The notes: generated by a model from the sequence alone, not told the origin. A stretch of 64,000 nt of DNA from DT-110 sp030148525 (GCA_965227445.1 OZ245751.1:2046001-2110000); one strand, 5' to 3'. Positions 54,701 through 63,288 are shown, numbered from the stretch's first letter. A program made the numbers and translations.

Positions 54701-54874
54701 CAGCGTAGCGGAGAAGGATCGTTTGGCTTTCGCCAAAAGGCCTTGCTCGTAAAAGGCCAAACCTTCCTTAAAGGTTTTCTGGGCCTCCGTGAAAACCGCT
54801 GTTTGCTGGCTCCACCCGGACGTGCTCCCGGCAACCAGGCAAACAAACAGGAGCACAAAACGAAGATTATTCAT
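51710..54874 (-). CDS. large exported tetratricopeptide-repeat protein
   Basis: A 1054-residue protein with a signal peptide (LRFVLLFVCLVAGSTSGWS). It is then made of about 25-30 TPR units in a row (AEANYYLGLCYFFEGDYDQA, AMFYLADCYLKTGDKENAL, DDALLQLGTSYQEIGKLNQA and many more). It ends in a disordered Asn/Gly tail (NNGGNNNNNR). Such superhelical TPR proteins act as scaffolds in the periplasm. The downstream barrel gene suggests an outer-membrane complex. The ATG at 54874 is favoured over one 12 bases upstream because it directly precedes the signal peptide. Confidence 0.88.
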   Translation of the reverse strand: MNNLRFVLLFVCLVAGSTSGWSQQTAVFTEAQKTFKEGLAFYEQGLLAKAKRSFSATLEQLAPVPDAEAELIKSKAELLRAKCAIRLEQPSGEALTLDYIRNRRPDPEYDQALIDIADYYFDNRKYDKALEYLDQVPTLGMSLAQRSEVRFKQGYAHFVKQDFRVARSYLREIHRDQQSPYYAQANYYLGLCYFFEGDYDQAATTLARVQNDPEYRRHIPYYLAQIYFANQEYDKLIAEIEPRINDTRLRNRSELHQLLGQSYFEKGQYQQALPYLEYYSSNSTKLREEELYQLGYAQYQTGNYRKAIQSLKPLTTADSPIGQNAMFYLADCYLKTGDKENALTALASAKRLNYDSRIQEEALFNHAKLAYELGRPRDAITDLQGIQPNSRFYAEAQNLMADIFLSYRDYQQALEILEVMITRNNNPRILETYQIVSVNRGIQLLKEGDAENARLHFEQSLETPISPKHRAIAYYWLGDISHRNENYQGSIQHLDRFFAIGGNVDQLPEEASLFTASYLQGYNYLKLDNYTRSKTFFRETVEGIYRNRRFITNNTISNDVLGDATLRLGDAHFKENQYDQALTYYNQAIESRFAGYDYAIFQKAIIEGLRGRKTEEIRSLTSLVDDFPNSEYADDALLQLGTSYQEIGKLNQAEEPLRRLITDFRRKSPLVNQALLKLGLISYNQGNVQRAISYYKQIFANNPESNEAQLALAALEEIYVRDLNRPNEYFAFLETIPGYKPDNFSRDSITFRSAETQFENGNYSGAVTAYTNYLRQFPNGSFNLPARYHRGESHSVLREYSEALEDYSWVVDQGPSRYYLKALDKAAIIAYNYELDFERAFDLYTKLESAADSEEALFEAQLGALRSAYRAGNTDAVFQRAQQVAQSTRASSAQKATANFYLGKISYDNNNLQAALPALQKVVELSDNEQTAEARYLIADIHYRQRDLETAQNLLLEANQESSAYPFWVAKSVLLLSDVMREKGDLYNARAALEALLENYNEDQELVREAQRKLGDLNRQIQQSSKLQSGDGDGNLELQKNGGNNNGGNNNNNR

Positions 54875-55046
54875 AGGTCGGATCATTTATGTACATCGGG
54901 TTAATGTCAAGTCAGATAAACCGTATGTATGGCACTGAAATATGTGTTTTTATATAGCGGTGGTTGAGGTTAAGGTTCAGGTTAGGCCTGGACCTTGCCT
55001 GACCGCCGCAGCTCTGTGTAAGCTGTGGCAAAATAAGTAATGGATC

Positions 55047-55079
55047 AAAGAGATATAGGTCATCACTATATATCTCTTT
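55047..55079. repeat. perfect 11-bp AT-rich hairpin
   Basis: AAAGAGATATA (55047-55057) pairs exactly with TATATCTCTTT (55069-55079). Confidence 0.65.
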
Positions 55080-55256
55080 GGGGTATTACCGGGGTTCCTT
55101 TAGTCTTTTTCTGCCTTAACCCCAACGGGCAGGCTGAGGCGAAGTTCGTCATGGGATTGGAGAGGGGAATGTTGCCTGCGTTCCTACTTCCTCTTAACTA
55201 CTACCGCTAAATGGTTATTGCCGGTAATGTAAAAAAATTTATGTGAAGACAGGCCT

Positions 55257-55320
55257 GTCGCAAAAAACAGAAAAACCCGGTACCACCTGTGGTGGCCCGG
55301 GTTTTTCTGTTTTTTGCGAC
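55257..55320. terminator. very long hairpin terminator after ornithine aminotransferase
   Basis: A 24-bp perfect stem (55257-55280 with 55297-55320) continues through CCACC/GGTGG in the loop with one bulge. A- and T-runs lie inside the arms rather than outside. It begins 8 nt beyond the stop codon of the leftward gene at 55329. Confidence 0.8.
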
Positions 55321-55328
55321 GGTTACGA

Positions 55329-56576
55329 TCACTCCGGACGGAAGTCGGTGATCGTTTGCTCAATAATGTCGCAACACTCGTGCAGTTGCTCCTCGGTCAT
55401 GATGAGCGGCGGAGCAAAACGAATGATATTTCCGTGGGTTGGCTTGGCGAGCAGGCCATTTTCCGCCATTTTCAGGCAAAGGTTCCAGGCGGTGGGGCTG
55501 TCGGGCGTGTCGTTGATGACAATAGCATTGAGCATCCCTTTTCCTCGGACCAAGCTGACTAACTCGCTTTTTTCAACTACGTTCTTTTGCATGCGATCCC
55601 GGAAGACCTCACCCAGTTTGGCGGCATTTTCTGACAGATTTTCGTCGCGTACCACCTCCAGTGATGCTTTTGCAATAGCGCAAGCGAGCGGATTGCCTCC
55701 AAAGGTAGAACCGTGCTCGCCGGGACGAATAGTCAACATTACCTCGTCACTGGCCAGGGCCGCTGATACCGGGAAGAAACCTCCGGAGAGCGCTTTGCCC
55801 AGAACCAGGATGTCGGGCTTGAAGCCGTGATGCTCACAGCAGATGAGCTTACCCGTACGAGCTATACCCGTCTGAACCTCATCGGCGATGAAAAGCACGT
55901 TCTTTTCCTTACACATCTGGTAGGCCTTGGGGAGGTAGTCCTCGTCGGGGACTACAACACCCGCTTCACCCTGTATGGGTTCCACCATGAAACCCGCTAC
56001 ATTGGGATCCTCGAGGGCGCGTTCCAGGGCATCCAGATCATTGTATGGAATGATTTCGTAACCCGGCATATAGGGACCGTAATCGCCGGTACTACTGGGG
56101 TCGGTGGAAGAGGAAATAGCGGCTAGTGTTCGCCCCCAGAAGTTCCCGGTTACGAACAAGATCTTAGCCTTATAACGTGGTACCCCCTTCACCTTATATG
56201 CCCATTTGCGGCAGAGCTTTACGGCTGTTTCTCCTCCTTCCACACCGGAATTCATCGGCAGAATACGATCGTAGCCGAAGAATTCGGTGGCAAACTTTTC
56301 GTAGGGACCCAGCACATCATTATAAAAGGCGCGGGAAGTAAGGGTCAGGGTCTCGGCCTGTTTGGTCATGGCTTCCAGGATATGTGGATGACAATGACCC
56401 TGGTTCAGAGCCGAATAAGCCGACAAAAAGTCGTAGTACTTTTTGCCTTCCACATCCCAAACGTGCACACCTTCCCCCCTGGATAATACCACGGGGAGCG
56501 GATGATAGTTATGTGCTCCGTATTTATTTTCTAATTCAATTAGCTCTTTGGAAGAGCGCACAGCATCCTGAAGCAT
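55329..56576 (-). CDS. rocD: ornithine--oxo-acid aminotransferase
   Basis: A 415-residue class III aminotransferase of usual length. It has the OAT N-terminus NKYGAHNYHPLPVVL, the substrate-side SAYSALNQGHCHP, MNSGVEGGETAVKL, FWGRTLAAIS, EPIQGEAGVVVP, FIADEVQTGIARTG (PLP Asp) and the PLP lysine in LVLGKALSGGFFPVSA. It converts L-ornithine and 2-oxoglutarate to glutamate semialdehyde and glutamate, linking arginine catabolism to proline. I chose the ATG at 56576 (MLQDAVRSS) over one 36 bases upstream because homology starts there. It sits next to nicotinamidase in the same direction, 79 bp apart. Confidence 0.95.
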   Translation of the reverse strand: MLQDAVRSSKELIELENKYGAHNYHPLPVVLSRGEGVHVWDVEGKKYYDFLSAYSALNQGHCHPHILEAMTKQAETLTLTSRAFYNDVLGPYEKFATEFFGYDRILPMNSGVEGGETAVKLCRKWAYKVKGVPRYKAKILFVTGNFWGRTLAAISSSTDPSSTGDYGPYMPGYEIIPYNDLDALERALEDPNVAGFMVEPIQGEAGVVVPDEDYLPKAYQMCKEKNVLFIADEVQTGIARTGKLICCEHHGFKPDILVLGKALSGGFFPVSAALASDEVMLTIRPGEHGSTFGGNPLACAIAKASLEVVRDENLSENAAKLGEVFRDRMQKNVVEKSELVSLVRGKGMLNAIVINDTPDSPTAWNLCLKMAENGLLAKPTHGNIIRFAPPLIMTEEQLHECCDIIEQTITDFRPE

Positions 56577-56655
56577 AATCGCTAAGTTTAAATAGCCAAA
56601 TGAGCCTCGCACGGTTTTGTCTCTGCGAGCATCCGGCTTTCAGTTCTCTTAATGT

Positions 56656-57276
56656 TTACGAGGGGCCAATATCAGCGGAATCAATGAGAATTGCACCCTT
56701 TTCTGACATTTCTTTTAGAGCCTTCTTGGTATCGTCGGGTTCGAGGTTCACGCCGCGCGTTCCATCGGTCACTAAATAGGTATTGAAACCGAGGCGCAGG
56801 GCATCCAATACCGTGAATTTTACGCAGACATCGGCCGCTAAACCGACCACGTAAACTGTATCCACTCCTTTTTCTTTTAAATAATCGCCCAGGCCGGTTG
56901 CCTTGCGGTGCCCATTATCAAAAAAGCCACTGTAGCTGTCGATCTCCGGATCGGTTCCCTTAGTGAATACCCGGTCGAATTGTTCAGTGTTCAGACCCGG
57001 AGCGAATTCGGCTCCAAAACTTCCCTGCACACAGTGAATAGGCCACAGAATTTGTTCCAATCCGTTCAGGTCGATCACCTGGCCCGGGTATCGCCAGGGG
57101 TGATTAGCCGCAAAGCTTTTATGATCGCCGGGGTGCCAATCCTGCGTAGCCACGACCAAATCGAACTGCTCCATGAGCCGATTGGCCACCGGGATCACCT
57201 GATCACCCTCAGCTACTTCCAGAGCTCCGCCCGGACAAAAGTCGATCTGAATGTCAATCACCAGTAATGCGTCCAT
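56656..57276 (-). CDS. pncA: nicotinamidase
   Basis: A 206-residue isochorismatase-fold hydrolase. The catalytic Asp is in LLVIDIQIDF, the Lys in FTKGTDPEIDSYSG and the Cys in LAADVCVKFTVLDA. The metal ligands are in DWHPGDHKSFA, and the bifunctional nicotinamidase/pyrazinamidase signature W-P-x-HCVQG is present. It deamidates nicotinamide to nicotinate for NAD salvage. The start MDALLVIDIQ at 57276 is preferred over an upstream ATG that adds nine residues outside the fold. Confidence 0.95.
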   Translation of the reverse strand: MDALLVIDIQIDFCPGGALEVAEGDQVIPVANRLMEQFDLVVATQDWHPGDHKSFAANHPWRYPGQVIDLNGLEQILWPIHCVQGSFGAEFAPGLNTEQFDRVFTKGTDPEIDSYSGFFDNGHRKATGLGDYLKEKGVDTVYVVGLAADVCVKFTVLDALRLGFNTYLVTDGTRGVNLEPDDTKKALKEMSEKGAILIDSADIGPS

Positions 57277-57434
57277 AGCCTCTTTTGTGGGTACCAACGT
57301 CACAAGTGGGTAAGGTTGTTCAAAATCGGAGATCGGAAATCGGTTACGCCCGAAGGTGACAACTCCTCAGACCGTCTAAAATGCTACCTTTTAAAGTTGC
57401 CAGAATTTGGGTTTATTTAATAGTCTGGATTAAT

Positions 57435-57449
57435 GTAGTCTTAGACTAC
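57435..57449. promoter_or_regulatory. short palindrome upstream of the amidohydrolase gene
   Basis: GTAGTC-TTA-GACTAC lies 32 bp before the ATG at 57482 and could be an operator. A heptad tract (AAATCGG, AGATCGG, AAATCGG) is at about 57323-57343. Confidence 0.4.
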
Positions 57450-57481
57450 AAGGTATTGAAGCAATCACAAAAAAATTGCCT

Positions 57482-60475
57482 ATGCTTCGTTCTTCTCGTT
57501 GGACTTTGATCGCACTATTGCTGGTTACCGGATTATGCCTCCGTTGTACATCACCATCGGACCAGGAAAATAAGGAAAGACACATCCGCTTTTCGGAGGG
57601 CACCAATATGGCCGTTCAGGTGTCTCCTGATCAATCGACCTTGGTTTTTGATGTTCTGGGACGACTGTGGAGAATGCCGATGGCGGGTGGTACTCCCGAA
57701 GCAATTACGGATCCTTTCGGAAATGCCCGCTTGCCCAGGTGGTCGCCCGATGGCCAAAAAATTCTATTTCAGGCTTACTGGACGGGAACATGGCAGATTT
57801 ATACCATCAATCCCGATGGATCAGGGCTGGAACAAATTACGGAAGGCCCATACGATCATCGGGAACCCGCCTGGGGACCTGACGGTACGACCATCTATTA
57901 TGCTTCCGACCAGACGGGTAACTACGATGTCTGGTCAAAGGACCTCAAAACCGGGGTGTCTCAAAACATGACCCGGCAACCCTATAACCAGTACGAACCG
58001 GTTTGGCATCCCGATCGTGGATTGACGTACCTCAGCGACGATCCGGATGCACCGGGTATTGTGCAAATGATGGACGATCAGGTAAAGACAATGTACGCTT
58101 CCGAAGAAGACCTGACCGGTCTGAGCTGGAATGCCGATGCCAGCCTGTTAAGTTTTCAGGAAGCGGGACGAATTCGGCTTCTCTCCTTTGAATCCCCCGA
58201 ACTCGCCCATAGCACAACCTGGGATCATCCCGAAGCTGATCTGTTTCCTTTTGCGCTGAGCTGGCTGGATGAACGCCGGTTCCTCTACACTGCCGACGGA
58301 AAGATCAAGCGGGGATCTTTGGACACAAAGGAGACCAGTGACATTCCCTTTGCTATTGAATTACGCTTTGATCGCCCCGAATACCCTGCTAAATCCCGCC
58401 CCATCGGCCAATCGGTCGAATCCTCCCGGGTAAAAGGCATTTTTATGCCCCGGCTTTCACCGGAAGGGCAGCAGGCAGTGATGATTTTGATGCAGGACAT
58501 CTGGCTGCGGGAGGCATCGGGTGATATGCGACAAATCACCGATGATCCTTACGTGGAAATCGCACCAGTCTGGTCGCCCGATAGTAAACAGATCGCCTAT
58601 TTATCGGATCGTAGCGGCCGTTTTGCTATGTACATCCACGACCTGGAGTCCGGTACTGATCGCTTTTTAGCGGAGGTACAGGGCAGTGCAGCCGGACTGG
58701 ATTGGTCGCCCGATGGTCAGCGCCTGGCGTATTCAGCCAGTTTTGGGCCCCGGCAGGGTCGGGTGTTTGTGTACAACCTGGAGGAGGGGGATCTGGAAAT
58801 GACGGGAGGCCTGATAAATAGTAGCGTAGGCGCACCTTCCTGGTCGCCCGATAACCGCACGGTAGCCCTCAGCACCCTGAAGCCTTATTCTACACGTTTC
58901 CGGGAAGGTGTAAATACGGTGGTATTCATTGATACGGAAACCGGGGACCGTAAAATATTGGGTGGATTGCCCCACTTTTCGGTGGGTACCCGGGGCTACA
59001 ACGGGCCGGTATGGTCGCCGGATGGGCGCTACCTGGCAACGATCTCTTCCAGCCGCCTGTGGCTGATTCCGATTACTGAAGACCACCAACTGGCGGGTGA
59101 ACCCGAACCGCTGACGGAGCAACTGGCCGATGCCCCTTCCTGGAGTTCCGATGGGCAGGAAATACTATTTATTGGTACCGATGAATTGTTGCGAATGAAT
59201 GTCGAGAGCCAGCAGTCCGTCTCCTGGCCCCTGGAGATGAAAGTTTCTCCGGCGAGTGTCAGTGGTCGCAAGTTGATACGGGCCGGGCATTTGTTCGACG
59301 GTATTCAGAAAACATGGTTACAGAATCAGGATATTTTGATCGAGGGGAATCGGATTGCGGGCATTCGGCCGGCTTCCGCCAAAAATGAGGAGTGGGTAGA
59401 TATCGTAATTGACGCCAGTGATCAATACGTCATGCCCGGCTTGATCGAGGGCCACGCGCACCAGGGGAGCTGGGATGGCGCATTATTGGGACGTACCTTA
59501 CTGGCATGGGGTATTACCGCCAGCCGGGATCCGGCTTCCGATCCCTACGATGCCCTGAATCGTCGCGAAGCTCAGCTTACGGGCAAAGCCTGGTCGCCCC
59601 GGATCTTTTTCACCGGATCGCCCTTCGACGGCAGTCGTATTTACTACGGTGGTGCCAACGCCCTGCAGGACAGTCAGCAAATTGATTTAGAATTGGAGCG
59701 CGCTGATCGCCTGGATTACGATTTGATCAAGACCTACGTACGTTTATCCGATCCCTTGCAGCGGAAGGTTATCCAAAAGGCACATGAGATCGGTATTCCC
59801 GTCTCTTCCCATGAACTATACCCGGCCGTTACCTACGGAATGGATGGATTAGAGCATATTTTGGGTACCAGCCGGCGGGGCTATTCGCCTAAAATGACGG
59901 CCCGGAATATCGCTTACGAGGATGTCGTTCATTTAATTGCTCAGTCGGGCATGAGTTTCTGCCCTACCACGGGTATTTACGTATCGTATAATTATTTACT
60001 GGCTCAGGATACCAGCTTACTCGAAGACCCGAAAGTAAAGGCCCTGATGCCGGAGTTTTACCAGTTTAGTGCTCGCCAGGGTATCGCCCAGGTACGGTCG
60101 GCACCGGATGCCTGGAAGGAAGATTTCAACAACGCCATGCGAATGGTGCGGGAAGTACATGAAGAAGGGGGCTGGATCGTGGCTGGTACCGATTCGCCAA
60201 TCATTCCTTTTGGATTTTCGCTTCACCTGGAATTACAGGCATACGCAGCGGCGGGGATTCCAAATTTCGACGTGCTTCAGACTGCTACTATCAATGCGGC
60301 CCGCGTCCTCAGACGAGAAAAAGAGTTGGGCAGTATCGAACAGGGAAAATTAGCGGATATCCTTTTTCTGAATGCCGATCCTGCCGCAGACCTGAAAAAC
60401 CTGATGCAGGTCGACCGGGTAATGCTTAACGGAGAACTGATTAGCGTGCAGGAACTGATCGCAGGGTATCAATAG
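57482..60475 (+). CDS. lipoprotein with TolB-like propeller and amidohydrolase domain
   Basis: A 997-residue protein. The N-terminal lipoprotein signal has the Cys in LCLRCTSPS. Residues about 40-580 are WD40-like PD40/TolB propeller repeats with many W-S-P-D-G motifs (RLPRWSPDGQKILF, PVWSPDSKQIAYL, LDWSPDGQRLAYS). Residues about 590-990 are an amidohydrolase: metal-binding H-x-H in GLIEGHAHQGSW, the carbamylation-site Lys in DLIKTYVRL, His in VSSHELYP, and the Asp in AGTDSPIIPFG. The combination is a known family of exported metallohydrolases with unknown substrate, probably peptides or cyclic amides. The ATG at 57482 is chosen over a TTG two codons upstream. Confidence 0.9.
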   Translation: MLRSSRWTLIALLLVTGLCLRCTSPSDQENKERHIRFSEGTNMAVQVSPDQSTLVFDVLGRLWRMPMAGGTPEAITDPFGNARLPRWSPDGQKILFQAYWTGTWQIYTINPDGSGLEQITEGPYDHREPAWGPDGTTIYYASDQTGNYDVWSKDLKTGVSQNMTRQPYNQYEPVWHPDRGLTYLSDDPDAPGIVQMMDDQVKTMYASEEDLTGLSWNADASLLSFQEAGRIRLLSFESPELAHSTTWDHPEADLFPFALSWLDERRFLYTADGKIKRGSLDTKETSDIPFAIELRFDRPEYPAKSRPIGQSVESSRVKGIFMPRLSPEGQQAVMILMQDIWLREASGDMRQITDDPYVEIAPVWSPDSKQIAYLSDRSGRFAMYIHDLESGTDRFLAEVQGSAAGLDWSPDGQRLAYSASFGPRQGRVFVYNLEEGDLEMTGGLINSSVGAPSWSPDNRTVALSTLKPYSTRFREGVNTVVFIDTETGDRKILGGLPHFSVGTRGYNGPVWSPDGRYLATISSSRLWLIPITEDHQLAGEPEPLTEQLADAPSWSSDGQEILFIGTDELLRMNVESQQSVSWPLEMKVSPASVSGRKLIRAGHLFDGIQKTWLQNQDILIEGNRIAGIRPASAKNEEWVDIVIDASDQYVMPGLIEGHAHQGSWDGALLGRTLLAWGITASRDPASDPYDALNRREAQLTGKAWSPRIFFTGSPFDGSRIYYGGANALQDSQQIDLELERADRLDYDLIKTYVRLSDPLQRKVIQKAHEIGIPVSSHELYPAVTYGMDGLEHILGTSRRGYSPKMTARNIAYEDVVHLIAQSGMSFCPTTGIYVSYNYLLAQDTSLLEDPKVKALMPEFYQFSARQGIAQVRSAPDAWKEDFNNAMRMVREVHEEGGWIVAGTDSPIIPFGFSLHLELQAYAAAGIPNFDVLQTATINAARVLRREKELGSIEQGKLADILFLNADPAADLKNLMQVDRVMLNGELISVQELIAGYQ

Positions 60476-60869
60476 TTGTGGTGTAAACTCACCCCGTGAT
60501 AATTGATTTTCATGGCAGGTTACTCTTTGTCGCCCCCCTCTCTTTCTTCCAGTCAGGAAATTCGCTTGCGTTGGATCCTAATTTTGGGAAGAGAGGGGTG
60601 CTCCGGAATGCCGTGAGCCATATTAGGTCTTTCTTTTCCGACCTCCGCTTTCCGCTTTGGTTTTACCCTCACCCTTGCTCCCTCTCCCGTCACCGGAATA
60701 AGGAGCACTAGCGATCCACTATAATGTTGGGGGAGAGGGAGACATCCGTGTTATCCGCCTATTTCCCACCACTAAAGTGGGTGGGCTTATTTCCGCTTTC
60801 CGATTTCCGCTTTATTTCCATCTCAAACCTCAAACCTCAAACCTCAAACCTCAAACCTCAAACCTGGTT
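60476..60869. other. intergenic region with heptad tracts
   Basis: No gene is seen. Heptad-phased CTCCGC/TTTCCGC units occur near 60645-60662 and 60785-60815. A nearly perfect CTCAAAC tract at about 60826-60864 ends a few bases before the stop codon of the leftward gene at 60870. Confidence 0.7.
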
Positions 60870-62309
60870 TCAGTACCGTACCAACGACAAAGTATCCAAC
60901 CCCGATCGCACCTGCAGGTACTCCCGCAACCGCTCTTCGTCGCGGGTGATCTCCCAGCTGCGCTTGCCCGATTTCCACTTGATCAAAAAGATCGGCACCT
61001 CACTGGCCGCCGATTCAAAGTCCGTTTCTTGCAGACGGCCGAACCCGATCCGTTCCAGATCGGGAAAGACGGCCTTGGCTTCCCGGGTTACTTCTGGAAA
61101 AGGTACAAACCCCAGTTGCAGGCTATCTACTTTTCGCTGTAGCATATCTATTTGCATTTCCTGCTGACTCCGGATATTGTTATTGATCTCCAGCTTGCGG
61201 GCAATCTGATCCAGGTTATCCATTTGCGATTGCATGGCCCGCACGGTCTTTAGCTCCAGTTGATCGCTCTGCAGGAAATTCAATTGCATATCTTGTAAAT
61301 GCGGAAAGCTTTGTAAGCGTTTCTGATAGTTTTGTACCGAATCTTCATGAATTGGCTGCCCCACTAATTGCAACACCAACTGGCTGCTGGTATCGGCTTC
61401 GATGAGGGTGTAATCAATACATCGGGTGAGTGGGTTCGGGTCAACGTCAGTATTGAATTGGGTGCGGATAAATTCTTCGATCTGTGCAGTGCGCTGGCGT
61501 TCTTTCAATACTTCGAACAGGATCCGTCCACTCGGTAGAACAATGAGTAAACTGAATAAAGTGATCAGCCAGCGGGTACGTCTGGCCTCCTGTTGGTCCA
61601 TGTACGAACGCATGGGGAATTTGAGCAGTCGAATGATCAAAAAGGTAGTCAGCGCAATGAAGAAGGAGTTTAGGAAGAACAGGTAAAAAGAATTTAGCGC
61701 AATGGTCCACATACCATTGGCGACCCCAAAGCCCGTCACACAAAGCGGAGGCATCAAGGCAGTGGCGATGGCTACCCCTGGTAATGCGTTACTCTTATCC
61801 CTGCGGCTGGTGGAAATGATACCCGCCAGACCACCAAAAATAGCCACTAAACCATCCAGCAGGGTAGGGGCCGTTCGCGCTTGTATTTCGGGCGTGATGG
61901 TCCCCAGGGGTGTTAGTGCAAAGTACAGGATACTGGATGCCAGCGCTATCAAAATGGCGATCCCAAAATGGCGCAGTGCGATGATGAGGGTATCTTTGTC
62001 GTTAATACCCACCGCGAGGCCAACCCCTAAAATCGGAGCCATAAGCGGACTGATCAACATGGCGCCGATTATTACGGCCGGAGAGTTCAGGTCGAGCCCC
62101 AGGGAGGCAATGAGGATGGAGCAGATTAGCAACCAGGCATTGGCACCCCGCATTCGCTTGCCGTTCTTAATAGCAATAATCGTACCTTCCCGGTCGAGCC
62201 CTTCCTCCAGATTGATCAGATCGGCAAACCAGATTCGAATGGATTCAAATAGTTCCCGAATCAAAGCCGGAATAGAGCGGTTCTTTTGTTTGTTCGAAGG
62301 CGTTTCCAT
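60870..62309 (-). CDS. DUF389 / TIGR00341 family membrane protein
   Basis: A 479-residue protein. Residues about 45-250 form the DUF389 membrane domain with LLICSILIASLGLDLNSPAVIIGAMLISPLMAPILG, a Gly/Pro-rich repeat around GVAIATALMPPLCVTGFG, and further helices. The hydrophilic C-terminal half contains a coiled coil (residues about 360-400) and an alpha/beta region. The family is conserved but functionally unknown, possibly a transporter or channel. It lies 11 bp downstream of the LolD-like ATPase gene, so the two are probably cotranscribed. Confidence 0.9.
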   Translation of the reverse strand: METPSNKQKNRSIPALIRELFESIRIWFADLINLEEGLDREGTIIAIKNGKRMRGANAWLLICSILIASLGLDLNSPAVIIGAMLISPLMAPILGVGLAVGINDKDTLIIALRHFGIAILIALASSILYFALTPLGTITPEIQARTAPTLLDGLVAIFGGLAGIISTSRRDKSNALPGVAIATALMPPLCVTGFGVANGMWTIALNSFYLFFLNSFFIALTTFLIIRLLKFPMRSYMDQQEARRTRWLITLFSLLIVLPSGRILFEVLKERQRTAQIEEFIRTQFNTDVDPNPLTRCIDYTLIEADTSSQLVLQLVGQPIHEDSVQNYQKRLQSFPHLQDMQLNFLQSDQLELKTVRAMQSQMDNLDQIARKLEINNNIRSQQEMQIDMLQRKVDSLQLGFVPFPEVTREAKAVFPDLERIGFGRLQETDFESAASEVPIFLIKWKSGKRSWEITRDEERLREYLQVRSGLDTLSLVRY

Positions 62310-62320
62310 AGGCCAATCTC

Positions 62321-62971
62321 TTACAGCAGGCGACCATCCTCCATAGTGAGGGTGCGGTCACTCATGCTGGCCAATTCGGGATTATGGGTTACGATGACAA
62401 AAGTCTGCTGGAAATCCTTGCGGAGATCAAAAAGTAGTTGGTGCAATTCCTTGGAAGAGGTGGAGTCGAGGTTCCCGCTGGGCTCGTCGGCAAACACCAC
62501 ATCGGGCTTGTTCATTAGTGCCCGGGCTACGGCCACCCGCTGCTGCTCACCGCCCGAAAGCTGCGTTGGTTTATGCGTCAGGCGTTCTTCCAGACCGAGA
62601 TAATCCAGTAATTCCTTTGCCCGTGATCGGGCTGCCGACTCCTTAGTGCCGGCAATGAAAGCGGGAATACACACATTTTCCAGAGCGGTAAATTCAGGCA
62701 GCAAATGGTGAAATTGAAAAATGAATCCAATATGCTTATTGCGGAAAGCCGCCATTTTTTTGGTGGATAAACCATTCAGTGACTGACCGTTGATACGCAC
62801 TTCTCCGGCATCGGCCTGGTCCAGCGTACCAAGGATATGCAGGAGCGTACTCTTACCGGCCCCCGATCGCCCCACGATGGACACTATCTCGCCTGCCTCT
62901 ATATTCAGGTCCACCCCCTTGAGCACCTGTAATTGCCCGTAAGATTTTGTCAGTCCGGTTGATTGAATCAC
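62321..62971 (-). CDS. ABC transporter ATP-binding protein, LolD-like
   Basis: A 216-residue ATPase of the MacB/LolD group. Walker A is GRSGAGKSTLLH, the Q-loop is FQFHHLLPEFTALENV, the signature is LSGGEQQRVAVARAL, Walker B is VVFADEPSGNLDS and the switch His is in VIVTHNPEL. LolD powers lipoprotein release from the inner membrane, but the LolC/E partner is not in the window, so the role stays open. The start is a GTG at 62971. It overlaps the right arm of a 9-bp hairpin (62970-62995), which may limit its translation. Confidence 0.88.
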   Translation of the reverse strand: MIQSTGLTKSYGQLQVLKGVDLNIEAGEIVSIVGRSGAGKSTLLHILGTLDQADAGEVRINGQSLNGLSTKKMAAFRNKHIGFIFQFHHLLPEFTALENVCIPAFIAGTKESAARSRAKELLDYLGLEERLTHKPTQLSGGEQQRVAVARALMNKPDVVFADEPSGNLDSTSSKELHQLLFDLRKDFQQTFVIVTHNPELASMSDRTLTMEDGRLL

Positions 62972-63288
62972 GCGATCATTATTTTTTGATCGCGTAAGAT
63001 AATTAACAGGTTTGAGGTTTGAGGTATGAGGTGTGAGGTTTTACCTCATCATACCACCTCAAACCCCAAACCTTATTTCGTCTGTTTCTAATCCGTAATT
63101 CGCCACTCAACATAATCACCAAGTAATATTCCTGACCGCATTAGCTCCACAGCATAACAATACAAAGGGCAATTTTAAGCGAGCATATTTGTATTTCAAA
63201 TTGTCTTTCAAACAAGATTGGCAAGCGCGATCCAGAGGATCACGCACCACCTCAAACCCCAAACCTCACACCTCAAACCTGACAGGGG
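62972..63288. other. intergenic region with hairpins and heptad tracts
   Basis: No gene is seen. ACGCGATCA (62970-62978) pairs with 62987-62995 next to the GTG start of the ATPase. At about 63011-63072 a GGTTTGAGG heptad tract is followed by its complement (ACCTC, CTCAAACC), forming an imperfect 30-bp-arm hairpin. A GATCC palindrome (with a mismatch) lies at 63225-63245. A CTCAAAC/CCCAAAC tract at 63247-63282 ends 6 nt before the stop codon of the next gene. Confidence 0.7.

Larger units (their letters stand above)
54887..55328. other. intergenic region with hexad tract and two strong hairpins
   Basis: No gene is seen. A 6-nt phased GAGGTT/AAGGTT/CAGGTT tract lies at about 54963-54986, an 11-bp hairpin at 55047-55079 and a very long terminator at 55257-55320. 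Confidence 0.65.
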
